Shown one piece after another: positions 57,457 to 64,000 of a stretch of DNA of 64,000 nucleotides. The first letter of the stretch is position 1; each line of letters begins with the position of its first letter. The translations under genes were made by a program, and so were the position numbers. This stretch comes from an uncultured bacterium (lineage in GTDB: Bacteria > Bacillota > Clostridia > Lachnospirales > Lachnospiraceae), in contig CANCXX010000002.1 in NCBI GenBank assembly GCA_947381965.1, forward strand, positions 83,548 through 147,547. The letters are read 5' to 3'. A model generated the notes under the pieces. It had not been told where the DNA came from. It ran no database searches and worked only from the letters and a program-made list of their open reading frames with translations.

Positions 57457-57966
57457 TTAAACAAAGTAACCAAGAACTACATCTCCAAGAAAGTAACCTG
57501 CACCTACAAATACCAGATTCCAAAGACATATTCCAAGTGTGGAACTGACTGTGTATTTCACCAGATTCATTTTGCATACCCCTGCCGGAATGGAAATCAG
57601 CGTCCTTATCATGGGTATCAGCTTGCTAAGAAAGATACCCACGCTCCCTTTTTCCCTTATCCATTCAAGTTTTTCCTCTATGGCCGGCCTTTGTTTTGGA
57701 AATTTATTCAGGTATTTTTGCAGAAATAGTTCCCCCCCTTTGTAACCCAGCCAGTATAAAATCAAACTTCCTGTCAGGCCAGCTGCCACTGTTATAATCA
57801 GCGCAGGTATAAAGTGGATATTACCCTTCGCCGCCCAAATACCTGCCAGCGGCATTATTACCCCTGCCGGAAATCCAGGGAGATTCATATACTCCAACAA
57901 TACAATCACAAAAATCGCAATACCTCCATATCTTGCAAAATACTGCATAATCACATCCATCGTCAT
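57457..57966 (-). CDS. DedA-family (VTT-domain) membrane protein
   Basis: Encodes 169 residues, shorter than the usual 200 or so, but containing the core. It has four or five membrane segments, the family block LPGFPAGVIMPLAG and the re-entrant motif FLSKLIPMIRTLISIPAG. DedA proteins recycle undecaprenyl phosphate or flip phospholipids. It is upstream of the GT4 gene and is probably co-transcribed with it. A degenerate copy of the hairpin repeat lies 5' of its start. Confidence 0.9.
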   Translation of the reverse strand: MTMDVIMQYFARYGGIAIFVIVLLEYMNLPGFPAGVIMPLAGIWAAKGNIHFIPALIITVAAGLTGSLILYWLGYKGGELFLQKYLNKFPKQRPAIEEKLEWIREKGSVGIFLSKLIPMIRTLISIPAGVCKMNLVKYTVSSTLGICLWNLVFVGAGYFLGDVVLGYFV

Positions 57967-57989
57967 TTCTTACACATCCCTTCATTATT

Positions 57990-58035
57990 TATGGTTCCGT
58001 AACCGCTCTCCTTTGTACTGCAATTACTGTTTTCA
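57990..58035 (-). repeat. Degenerate intercistronic-type hairpin repeat upstream of dedA
   Basis: On the mRNA strand CAGTAA...TTACGGAAC flank a short variable stretch, matching the closing stem and CGGAA bulge of the other repeats, but the terminal CTGGAAT is altered to a CCAT-like end. The rest of the 58036-58236 gap is A/T-rich, with no gene seen. Confidence 0.4.
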
Positions 58036-58236
58036 TAGTAAACGGCAAATTTATTTGTAATCTACTATAGTTTGTAAACTCCCCTTTTGATATATAACGT
58101 ATTATAAAGATACAATACCTCAAAAAAATAAATAGAATCCTGCCAAAATTCTTAAGAACTTCTAAATTAAAGATTATTAAAAGTTTAACCCAGGATTTTT
58201 AGTACCAAATATCAGCTGTAAGAAATTATTTCACTC

Positions 58237-58268
58237 AAAAAGCCCCGGATAAAGGCTCCGGGGCTTTT
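58237..58268 (-). terminator. Terminator of the methyltransferase gene
   Basis: AAAAGCCCCGG pairs with CCGGGGCTTTT around an ATAAAGGCT loop, and the minus strand continues with T-rich sequence. It lies about 25 bp past the methyltransferase stop. Confidence 0.85.
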
Positions 58269-58290
58269 CAATATATATTTACAACACGAT

Positions 58291-59049
58291 TTATATTTTT
58301 CTTGCTATGACACTGTACCAGTCTGTTTCCTCTATGTCCACTCCTGGAATACATGCCGGGAAATTCATTATTTCAATATCGGAATAACCCATTTTCTGTA
58401 TCTTATTTAGCAGCATCTTTCTTTGAATTGGATTGTAGTGTTCCTGAAAATGTTCTCTTTGGAATATTCGATTGTCTTTCTCAAAGGTATATAGTAATTG
58501 AAAATCCATGGTATCATCCTCATGGTAATCCCACACCTGTACCAGATTAATTCTTGTGTCCCCGTCAAAAAACGGATTGTACAGGTAAAATCTCTTTCTT
58601 TCACGCAGAATTTTATCCCAGTTCCGAATATCAAAGTACAGATAGCCGCCTTTTTTTACCAGCTTGTCCATCTGCTCTAGCGTCGATAGGACCTCTTCAT
58701 TATTCACATGGGGCAGGGAGTTTCCTGTACTGGCAACACAGTCAAATTTCTCCTCAAACTGATCAGATACACTTCTGAAATCACAACACTTCAGCTCTAT
58801 ATCAATCTTGCCCATCTCTGCTTTTTGGCGGCATCTGTCCAGCATTGCCCTGCTTAAATCTGAACCGGACAACCGGATCCCCAAGTCTGCTGCAGGCAGT
58901 GTAACATTACCGGAGCCAATGCTTACGTCCAAAAGTGATTTTATCTCTCGGCTGCTTCCTATTGTTTCCCAATGTTTTTTGTAAATCTCCCGTCTGCTTT
59001 CATCCTCTATCAAATCATAAATATCCGCTCTGTCATATAAACTTGCCAT
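58291..59049 (-). CDS. Class I SAM-dependent methyltransferase
   Basis: Encodes 252 residues. The Rossmann motif I appears as LLDVSIGSGNVTLPAADLG near residue 40, motif II as IELKCCDFRS and motif IV as DCVASTGNSLPHV. It is of the methyltransferase 11/25 type. The substrate is unknown. The SD is GGGAGAGGA. It lies 18 bp downstream of the small CDCPAC protein gene. Confidence 0.85.
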   Translation of the reverse strand: MASLYDRADIYDLIEDESRREIYKKHWETIGSSREIKSLLDVSIGSGNVTLPAADLGIRLSGSDLSRAMLDRCRQKAEMGKIDIELKCCDFRSVSDQFEEKFDCVASTGNSLPHVNNEEVLSTLEQMDKLVKKGGYLYFDIRNWDKILRERKRFYLYNPFFDGDTRINLVQVWDYHEDDTMDFQLLYTFEKDNRIFQREHFQEHYNPIQRKMLLNKIQKMGYSDIEIMNFPACIPGVDIEETDWYSVIARKI

Positions 59050-59067
59050 ATATCCTCTCCCTCACAA

Positions 59068-59430
59068 TCAATTAACCAATAATTCTTCTTTCTTTTCCAA
59101 AATGGAAGCACATGCTGCGCACGCCGGGCAGTCGCAATATTTTGCGCCGGATTCCTTCAACTCCTTTGCGTGAGCTTCCACCTTTTCCGCCATCTCTTCC
59201 CCAAATACCTGTACACCCGCCTTTGAACCAGCAAATGCGATCAGGCTGTCAACAGGCATAATATCCTGTTCAAGCTCTGCAATCAGCCTTCTGGTCTGTT
59301 CATCCTCCTTCTCTGTTCCAAGCGCGTCCAGCCATTCCTGTCCTGCCGCTTTCGCCTCCGCGCTGCAGGAATGGGCATTTATCATCTCTTTTACCTTCTG
59401 CTCTACAAACTCTTTTACACTTTGATTCAT
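59068..59430 (-). CDS. Small cysteine-cluster protein, 120 aa
   Basis: The start at MNQSVKEFVEQKV is chosen because GAAAGGA lies 8 bp upstream, while the ATG 9 bp earlier touches it. The protein is all-helical and acidic, with a CDCPACAAC cluster near the C-terminus and an isolated Cys near residue 21. Homologues in Lachnospiraceae are sometimes labelled Hsp90-like, but no Hsp90 domain is visible. The cluster could bind metal or undergo thiol exchange. Function unknown. Confidence 0.75.
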   Translation of the reverse strand: MNQSVKEFVEQKVKEMINAHSCSAEAKAAGQEWLDALGTEKEDEQTRRLIAELEQDIMPVDSLIAFAGSKAGVQVFGEEMAEKVEAHAKELKESGAKYCDCPACAACASILEKKEELLVN

Positions 59431-59611
59431 CTTTTTCATCCTTTCTCATATTTATTATATATTATACTGTTACATAAAAAATTAATTAACTGACACATTG
59501 CCTCCTTCCTCCGCCTTGCATATGAAGCAATCATCTTACGCCAATGTATCAGAAATTAAATATTTAATGTACGATCCTGAATCCTTGATACTGGAACATG
59601 AATTTTCTGTG

Positions 59612-59932
59612 CTAATTTATATTCTGACAATCCCACTGACAGCGTTTCAGGTCAACATGAAATTTATCCTTCAATGGAGTCCCTTCCTGCCGCAACAGAT
59701 ATTCCTGCTGGCGCCATCCGGGAACCAGCCGTCCTGCATGGTTGACCACCCTATGGCAGGGATACCTCCCATAAAACTCCGCCATGCTGAGGACTTTTCC
59801 CACAAGACGCGCATTTTTATCCCTGCCAATCAGCTTTGCAATCTGCCCATAAGTTGCAACGCTTCCCTCCGGAATTTCCTCTACTACGGAAAGTATTTCA
59901 TAAATAAGCGATTCATTTAAAATACGTCCCAT
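59612..59932 (-). CDS. MGMT-family DNA-binding/alkyltransferase-like protein
   Basis: Encodes 106 residues from MGRILNESLIYE. It contains only the C-terminal DNA-binding domain of O6-methylguanine methyltransferases, with the active-site PCHRVV near residue 60. Short alkyltransferase-like proteins usually have Trp in place of the Cys, so this one may retain transfer activity. It follows the full-length enzyme by 2 bp, suggesting a coupled pair. Confidence 0.85.
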   Translation of the reverse strand: MGRILNESLIYEILSVVEEIPEGSVATYGQIAKLIGRDKNARLVGKVLSMAEFYGRYPCHRVVNHAGRLVPGWRQQEYLLRQEGTPLKDKFHVDLKRCQWDCQNIN

Positions 59933-59934
59933 TT

Positions 59935-60468
59935 CTATAACGCCTTTCCTTTTGTAGGCACAAACAGCTTTTCCATATCCACACCTTCCAAAGTAAGAAG
60001 CCACTTCTTTTTATCCATTCCCCCTGCATACCCTGTCAGACTGCCATCAGAGCCTACTACACGATGACAGGGGATGATAATGGAGATCTCATTATGCCCC
60101 ACCGCACCACCTACCGCCTGCGCAGACATACGGGAAAGCCCCCGCTGCCCCGCAATCATTTTCGCCAGTTCCCCATAAGTCACCGTCTCCCCATATGGAA
60201 TCTGTTGCAGGAGTTTCCACACGCTGAGCCTGAACGGAGAGCCAATCATGTGGATGGGCGGCATAAAATCCGGCTCCTTCCCGGAAAAATAAATATCCAG
60301 CCAGTTCCTCACGTTCTCAAAAACTGGCAGCTCTTTTTCCTCATGTTCCGGGTTAAGGCTGTCGGCATAAAATTTTTCACCTTCAAACCACAATCCTGTC
60401 AGGCCAATCTCGTCGGCGGCAAGAAGAATTTCTCCCACCGATGACTGATACTTTGCTGTATACTCCAT
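59935..60468 (-). CDS. ogt: Methylated-DNA--protein-cysteine methyltransferase
   Basis: Encodes 177 residues with an N-terminal domain (MEYTAKYQSSVGEILLAAD) and a C-terminal MGMT domain carrying the acceptor cysteine in IIPCHRVVGSDGSL near residue 139 and the GQRGLSRMSAQAVGGA DNA-binding helix. It removes O6-alkyl groups from guanine in a suicidal reaction. The short MGMT-like gene follows immediately downstream. Confidence 0.93.
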   Translation of the reverse strand: MEYTAKYQSSVGEILLAADEIGLTGLWFEGEKFYADSLNPEHEEKELPVFENVRNWLDIYFSGKEPDFMPPIHMIGSPFRLSVWKLLQQIPYGETVTYGELAKMIAGQRGLSRMSAQAVGGAVGHNEISIIIPCHRVVGSDGSLTGYAGGMDKKKWLLTLEGVDMEKLFVPTKGKAL

Positions 60469-60683
60469 TGTCGTTTTCTCCTACTCATAATACTTCTATA
60501 AAGATTTCTCTGATGATTGCTTTATCCTCAATAATTACAATCTAACAGGCCATTTTAACCTTCATGACTATTTTTGTATTTGCACCGGCCGTGCCCCTTT
60601 TTCACATAAAAAATAAGGCTCCCCTCCATTATAATCTATTCAAAGTTAAGTTCAATAGATTTGAAGCGCACCACTGCAGATTT

Positions 60684-61943
60684 TCAGATTCCTGAAGAAT
60701 CTTTGTACTGATTCCACAGCTTCCCACTGCAAAGGCAAAGTGCCGTACCTATAAAGGCCGCAGCCGTCCACAGCCATATGGCAAATGACCATCCCTTATG
60801 CTGTACTGCCCATGCAATTCCAAAGCTGGAAAGAGCGCTCCCCACATAGGTGCAGGAATTCAATAGGCCGGAAACGGTGCTTACATTTCCGCTCCTTTTA
60901 AAATAAGGAGGAATCATGCTTACAAGAATTACATTCACTCCATACATACATCCGGTAATAAGCGCCGCCAGAAAAACGGATATCTGTACGCAAAAATCCG
61001 GAATAAAAGACAACAACAGTGCGCCCAGGAATCCGGCCAAAAATACCATACCTGCACACAACAATTCATTTTTAATCAGCTTTCTGTTTAAAACAGATGT
61101 TATTTCCAGGCAGATAATCGAAAAGATGGGCAGCGTTACACCGCTTAAAATAGACAGTGAGCTGTCAAGCCGGAAAGTCTCCGCCAGATAGCCTGGCATC
61201 CATGTGGTAATTCCATCCCGCAGGCTCCCCTGCATAACAATTGCAAACATAATAACAGGCAGTAACAGGCGAAGGTTTCCGGAAAACAACGACCTCTGCT
61301 CCTTTCTCTGCATCCGGCTCCTGCCGCCATGCGCCCCCGGCTCTTGCTTTCCCATCTGTGCCTCCAGCCGTGTTTCTATCATGGCAATTCCCCTGATCCA
61401 CAGAAAGGCAAAGCAAAAGGCAGCTCCGGCACATAGGAAAAAGACACTCCTCCACCCTTTCCACATAATACAAAATGGCGCTGCCAGATAAACAAATATC
61501 GTCCCCGCCGAGGAACCCCAGGTGACTCTCACACACCCCTTTTTATACTGTTCATCATCCAGATAAGCTGCTAAAATTTTTACCATCGGGGGCCACATCA
61601 GCGCCTGTGCAAAACCGTTTATACACCAGAAAACCAGCATAAGCCCCGGTTTGGCAGATACCGGCACAAGTACATTCATAGTTGCTGAAACTAAAATGCC
61701 TGCAAAAATCAGCTGCCTTGGTTTCATTCTGTCTCCCAGCCATCCACTGACCAGCTGTCCTGCGCCATAGGTAATAAAGCTCCCCGTAAGCGCCATAGAC
61801 GCCGCTGCTTTACTGATGCCTTCTGCTCTTTCCATTTCAATCAGAACAGCCCCATAATTGATCCTTGTAATATAACTGATAAAATAACAAACTGTGCATA
61901 ATGCCACAAGCAGCCTGCAAAATTTATTTTTTTCCCTGTCCAC
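60684..61943 (-). CDS. MFS transporter (organophosphate/sugar-phosphate antiporter-like)
   Basis: Encodes 419 residues from a GTG (VDREKNKFCRLLV) with GGGGAG upstream, inside the last codons of the deoR gene (20-bp overlap). It has twelve membrane segments. The SYITRINYGAVLIEM, GAGQLVSGWLGDRMKPR and WGSSAGT segments fit the MFS OPA branch. It is translationally coupled to the DeoR regulator, which suggests uptake of a phosphorylated sugar or similar compound under its control. Confidence 0.87.
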   Translation of the reverse strand: MDREKNKFCRLLVALCTVCYFISYITRINYGAVLIEMERAEGISKAAASMALTGSFITYGAGQLVSGWLGDRMKPRQLIFAGILVSATMNVLVPVSAKPGLMLVFWCINGFAQALMWPPMVKILAAYLDDEQYKKGCVRVTWGSSAGTIFVYLAAPFCIMWKGWRSVFFLCAGAAFCFAFLWIRGIAMIETRLEAQMGKQEPGAHGGRSRMQRKEQRSLFSGNLRLLLPVIMFAIVMQGSLRDGITTWMPGYLAETFRLDSSLSILSGVTLPIFSIICLEITSVLNRKLIKNELLCAGMVFLAGFLGALLLSFIPDFCVQISVFLAALITGCMYGVNVILVSMIPPYFKRSGNVSTVSGLLNSCTYVGSALSSFGIAWAVQHKGWSFAIWLWTAAAFIGTALCLCSGKLWNQYKDSSGI

Positions 61944-62712
61944 TTTTTTCTCCCCTGAAAATTCGAATCCTGTTTTCCTGATATAAGTCAAAAATTTCAT
62001 CCCTGAGCCCTGAATCGGAAACAATCGTATACCCTTCTTTTAAATCTGCCAGTTTTAACAGACCGCTTTTTTCAAATTTATTGCTGTCTGCCAGAAATAC
62101 TGTATTGTCCGACTGATCCATCATTTTTTTCTGCACCGGATACAAATTTTTATCATAATCCATGACTCCATACTGCAAAGATATTGCTGAGGGAAATATA
62201 AAAGCTGTGAACGCATGAAACCGATCTAAAGCCTCCAGCGTCCATGCGCCGTAAAAAGCATTTTCCTTGTGACAGAAAAGACCGGAACATAAATAAAGTT
62301 CAAAGTTTTCTTTTACACGCAGCGCCTCAAAAACATCCAGCGAGTGGGTAATAACTGTAAGTTTTTCAAAGCGTTCTTTCAGCATTTTGGCAAATTCCAC
62401 TGCCGTACTGCCGCAGTCGGTCATAATCGTATCATTTTCATGAATCAGCGTTGCTGCATACCTGACCAGCTCCTGTTTACGGTCATGATTTTTTTCTGTC
62501 CTTTCCTGCCGGGTCGGATATTCTCCGCTTCGTGGAATTCTTAGAGCTCCACCATGAACACGCTTAAGGCATCCCTGCTTTTCCAATTCTAATAAATCCC
62601 TGCGGATTGTTTCAACAGATACCGGAAACATGGCTGCCAGTTCGCTGATTCTGACCCCTGCCTTTTCATTCAACAGCTTCTTAATGGCTTCCTGTCTTTC
62701 AATAGAAAACAT
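61924..62712 (-). CDS. DeoR/GlpR-family transcriptional regulator
   Basis: Encodes 262 residues. The N-terminal helix-turn-helix (MFSIERQEAIKKLLNEKAG, VETIRRDLLELEKQGCLKRVHGG) is followed by the sugar-phosphate-binding domain with TDCGSTAVEFAKML and FLADSNKFEKSG. It probably represses the coupled MFS gene until a phosphorylated sugar binds. Repeated TTGCAAAT boxes lie in its upstream region and may be operators. The SD is AAGGAG. Confidence 0.92.
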   Translation of the reverse strand: MFSIERQEAIKKLLNEKAGVRISELAAMFPVSVETIRRDLLELEKQGCLKRVHGGALRIPRSGEYPTRQERTEKNHDRKQELVRYAATLIHENDTIMTDCGSTAVEFAKMLKERFEKLTVITHSLDVFEALRVKENFELYLCSGLFCHKENAFYGAWTLEALDRFHAFTAFIFPSAISLQYGVMDYDKNLYPVQKKMMDQSDNTVFLADSNKFEKSGLLKLADLKEGYTIVSDSGLRDEIFDLYQENRIRIFRGEKSGQGKK

Positions 62713-62740
62713 TGTTAATTTCTCCTTTTTGTATTATATT

Positions 62741-62785
62741 CCAACATAAATACAATCATTTGCAACTATTTGCAACTCCTAAGGC
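62741..62785 (-). promoter_or_regulatory. Promoter region and repeated TTGCAAAT boxes upstream of deoR-type gene
   Basis: On the minus strand two TTGCAAAT-like boxes lie 11 bp apart, followed by a TATAAT-like hexamer about 20 bp before the SD. The boxes may be the regulator's own operators. No other feature was seen up to the terminator at 62897. Confidence 0.35.
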
Positions 62786-62896
62786 AAATTATAACAATTA
62801 ATCCCACATACTGCAAGTTAATCATATGTGGGTCCAATCTGCAAAAGTTTTGGTGCTGTGCAGTAAAAGCTGATTACTCCACCCTATAAACGCAAA

Positions 62897-62933
62897 AAAG
62901 GTGCATGGCTTATATTTTACTCCATGCGCCTTT
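62897..62933 (-). terminator. Intrinsic terminator downstream of the GNAT pseudogene
   Basis: AAAGGTGCATGG and CCATGCGCCTTT pair with one mismatch. On the minus strand the stem is followed by TTTTTT. Confidence 0.75.
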
Positions 62934-63003
62934 ACGCTGTTATTTTGCTATTAAATTATTTCTCTGACCATGCTGACTGCATAACTTCATATCATCAGGG
63001 GAA

Positions 63004-63343
63004 TTATAAGAATAATTTTAAAACTATTTCCTCATCATTCATTTCTCCATTTTCTTTAAAGCCAAATTGGTGATAAAGTGATAGAGCTATTATCAATCAT
63101 GAATCTCCATAGCCAATACTTATCTTCTGGGTCTTCATTTTCTTCATCCCATGCAAACATGGTAAATCCTATCATTTTATCATCTGCATAAATTGCAAAT
63201 GATTGTACAATATTGGCGTTTTCCTGCGCCTCCTTTAAAGAATCTTGATTTGAAGCGATATATTCCGATTGTTCAGGACTTACTTTTAGCGCAAAACACT
63301 CCTGCTTATTTTGTTCTGTAATTTCTTTCAATGTTATTTTCAT
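63004..63343 (-). pseudogene. GNAT acetyltransferase with internal deletion and frameshift
   Basis: The frame from 63343 encodes a normal GNAT N-terminus (MKITLKEITEQNKQECFAL ... YWLWRFMID) and then shifts to an unrelated tail ending at 63056. In another frame the following bases encode a GNAT C-terminus, ALSLYHQFGFKENGEMNDEE, ending in KLFL and a stop at 63004. The acetyl-CoA-binding segment between FMID and ALSLYHQ, usually about 40-50 residues, is missing. The join therefore looks like an internal deletion that also broke the frame. It is unlikely to be functional. Confidence 0.82.
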
Positions 63344-63380
63344 AGTAACACTCCTGTAATTTCGGTTCAGACACGCATTA

Positions 63381-63932
63381 TCACGGCAGTCCCATCATCG
63401 CCAGAACCATCTGTGCCGTTTCCACCATATTTGTTCCACTGTCCATACTACATTTCTGGATATATCTGTGGGCTTCCTCTTCTGTCATATGGTTTCGGCC
63501 CATCAAAACCTCCTTTGCCTGCCCAATCAGCTTTACTTCCTCTGCGTTCCGTTCTCTTGGTTTTGATTTAAGCTTCCGCTTCTGCCTCTCCATATTCTGA
63601 ATCATCATGTTAAGAGTTCCAAGAAGTTCATGCAGCTTTAAGGGCATGGAAAGGCACATGATACCACTCTCTACCCCGCCGCTTATCAGATGCCTGGAAG
63701 CCATAAGCAGCATTTCAAAACCTGCAGGCAAAAACTCATAAAGCTGTGAATATATCATATCCGGCAGTTTATACCCACAAAGAATAATACCTCCGTTTAA
63801 CCCATCTGCCTGTGCAATTGCCTGTGCCCCCGTAGTACATACTCCTGCCACCGGAATACCCTTTCCAAGCAAAAGGCTTTTCATTTTTCTGGCATCATCC
63901 ATTTTGGGAAGGGCTACAATTACACTGGTCAT
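63381..63932 (-). CDS. ANTAR-domain response regulator
   Basis: Encodes 183 residues from MTSVIVALPKMDDARKM, with a GAGGTG SD. A degenerate receiver domain (about 1-115) is followed by a coiled region and a C-terminal ANTAR RNA-binding domain (AKEVLMGRNHMTEEEAHRYIQ, about 130-180). ANTAR proteins act as antiterminators on paired hairpins in leader RNAs. The receiver's phospho-acceptor position reads CGYKLPDM, so no clear Asp is present at the usual site. A hairpin repeat abuts its SD. Confidence 0.88.
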   Translation of the reverse strand: MTSVIVALPKMDDARKMKSLLLGKGIPVAGVCTTGAQAIAQADGLNGGIILCGYKLPDMIYSQLYEFLPAGFEMLLMASRHLISGGVESGIMCLSMPLKLHELLGTLNMMIQNMERQKRKLKSKPRERNAEEVKLIGQAKEVLMGRNHMTEEEAHRYIQKCSMDSGTNMVETAQMVLAMMGLP

Positions 63933-63945
63933 TTTGTCACCTCTA

Positions 63946-64000
63946 TTCCAGTTCCGCATCCGCCCTCTTCAGCTCCTTCTTCCTTCAGAGCAAATCCTGT
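63946..64000 (-). repeat. Intercistronic hairpin repeat upstream of the ANTAR gene (cut by window edge)
   Basis: In the mRNA sense it ends GCGGAACTGGAATA directly before the SD and contains ACAGGATTTGCTCTG, shared with the repeat 5' of guaB. Its other half lies beyond the window. Confidence 0.7.

Noticed and set aside
59068-59430. Hsp90 assignment for the small CDCPAC protein
   Set aside because: No Hsp90 ATPase or middle domain is present; the label seems to be a propagated annotation.

Overview
The window looks like a chromosomal segment of a spore-forming Lachnospiraceae-type Clostridia (Firmicutes). The grounds are AddAB instead of RecBCD, a full set of SpoVA spore-germination proteins, a two-gene LL-diaminopimelate aminotransferase route to meso-DAP, lineage-typical families (DUF6062, DUF6106, DUF5685, DUF5684, DUF3788, Rpn-like PD-(D/E)XK proteins), purine-rich Shine-Dalgarno (SD) sites and moderate G+C. 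The genus cannot be fixed from the sequence alone. No rRNA, tRNA, CRISPR array, prophage or complete insertion sequence was seen. Most genes lie on the minus strand, so the window reads mainly right to left.

Layout. 1-6.5 kb: addA (5' end only), addB, a HAD phosphatase and aminopeptidase P. 6.5-19.4 kb: a loose sporulation neighbourhood with spoVAE, spoVAB, spoVAA, spoVAD and spoVAC, interleaved with metabolic genes (MBL hydrolase, GH31 glucosidase, EamA transporter, shikimate-kinase-like protein, RidA) and an MBOAT/SGNH acyltransferase pair. Sigma-G-like promoters precede the spoVA units. 19.4-30.2 kb: DUF6062, TetR, an acidic anchored protein, a MocR regulator, GlnRS, a GGDEF-EAL protein, GuaB and DUF6106. 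30.4-38.9 kb: a membrane protein, an FtsX-type ABC exporter with its own two-component system, and a DnaJ / DUF5685 / zinc-ribbon group. 39-43 kb: two very small genes, an A-type flavoprotein, a PepSY protein and DUF5684. 43-51 kb: ECF sigma and putative anti-sigma, DUF3788, dapL-dapF, a transglutaminase-like protein and RecQ. 51-64 kb: an Rpn-like nuclease, a second two-component system, a GT4 glycosyltransferase, DedA, a methyltransferase, two MGMT-family proteins, a DeoR/MFS pair, a broken GNAT gene and an ANTAR regulator.

The least explained content is non-coding. (1) A family of structured intercistronic repeats sits immediately 5' of SD sites at five loci, with a degenerate sixth. In the mRNA sense each unit starts with CAG, carries a variable hairpin and ends in CGGAACTGGAAT next to the SD. 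(2) Two 146-bp miniature elements have perfect 14-bp inverted ends and 8-bp flanking duplications. (3) A 217-bp, nearly fully palindromic element with a perfect 9-bp duplication is inserted exactly at the guaB stop codon. (4) A long palindrome overlaps the 3' end of a 40-codon gene. These were read by eye. Family-level claims rest on motif recognition, since no database search was possible.
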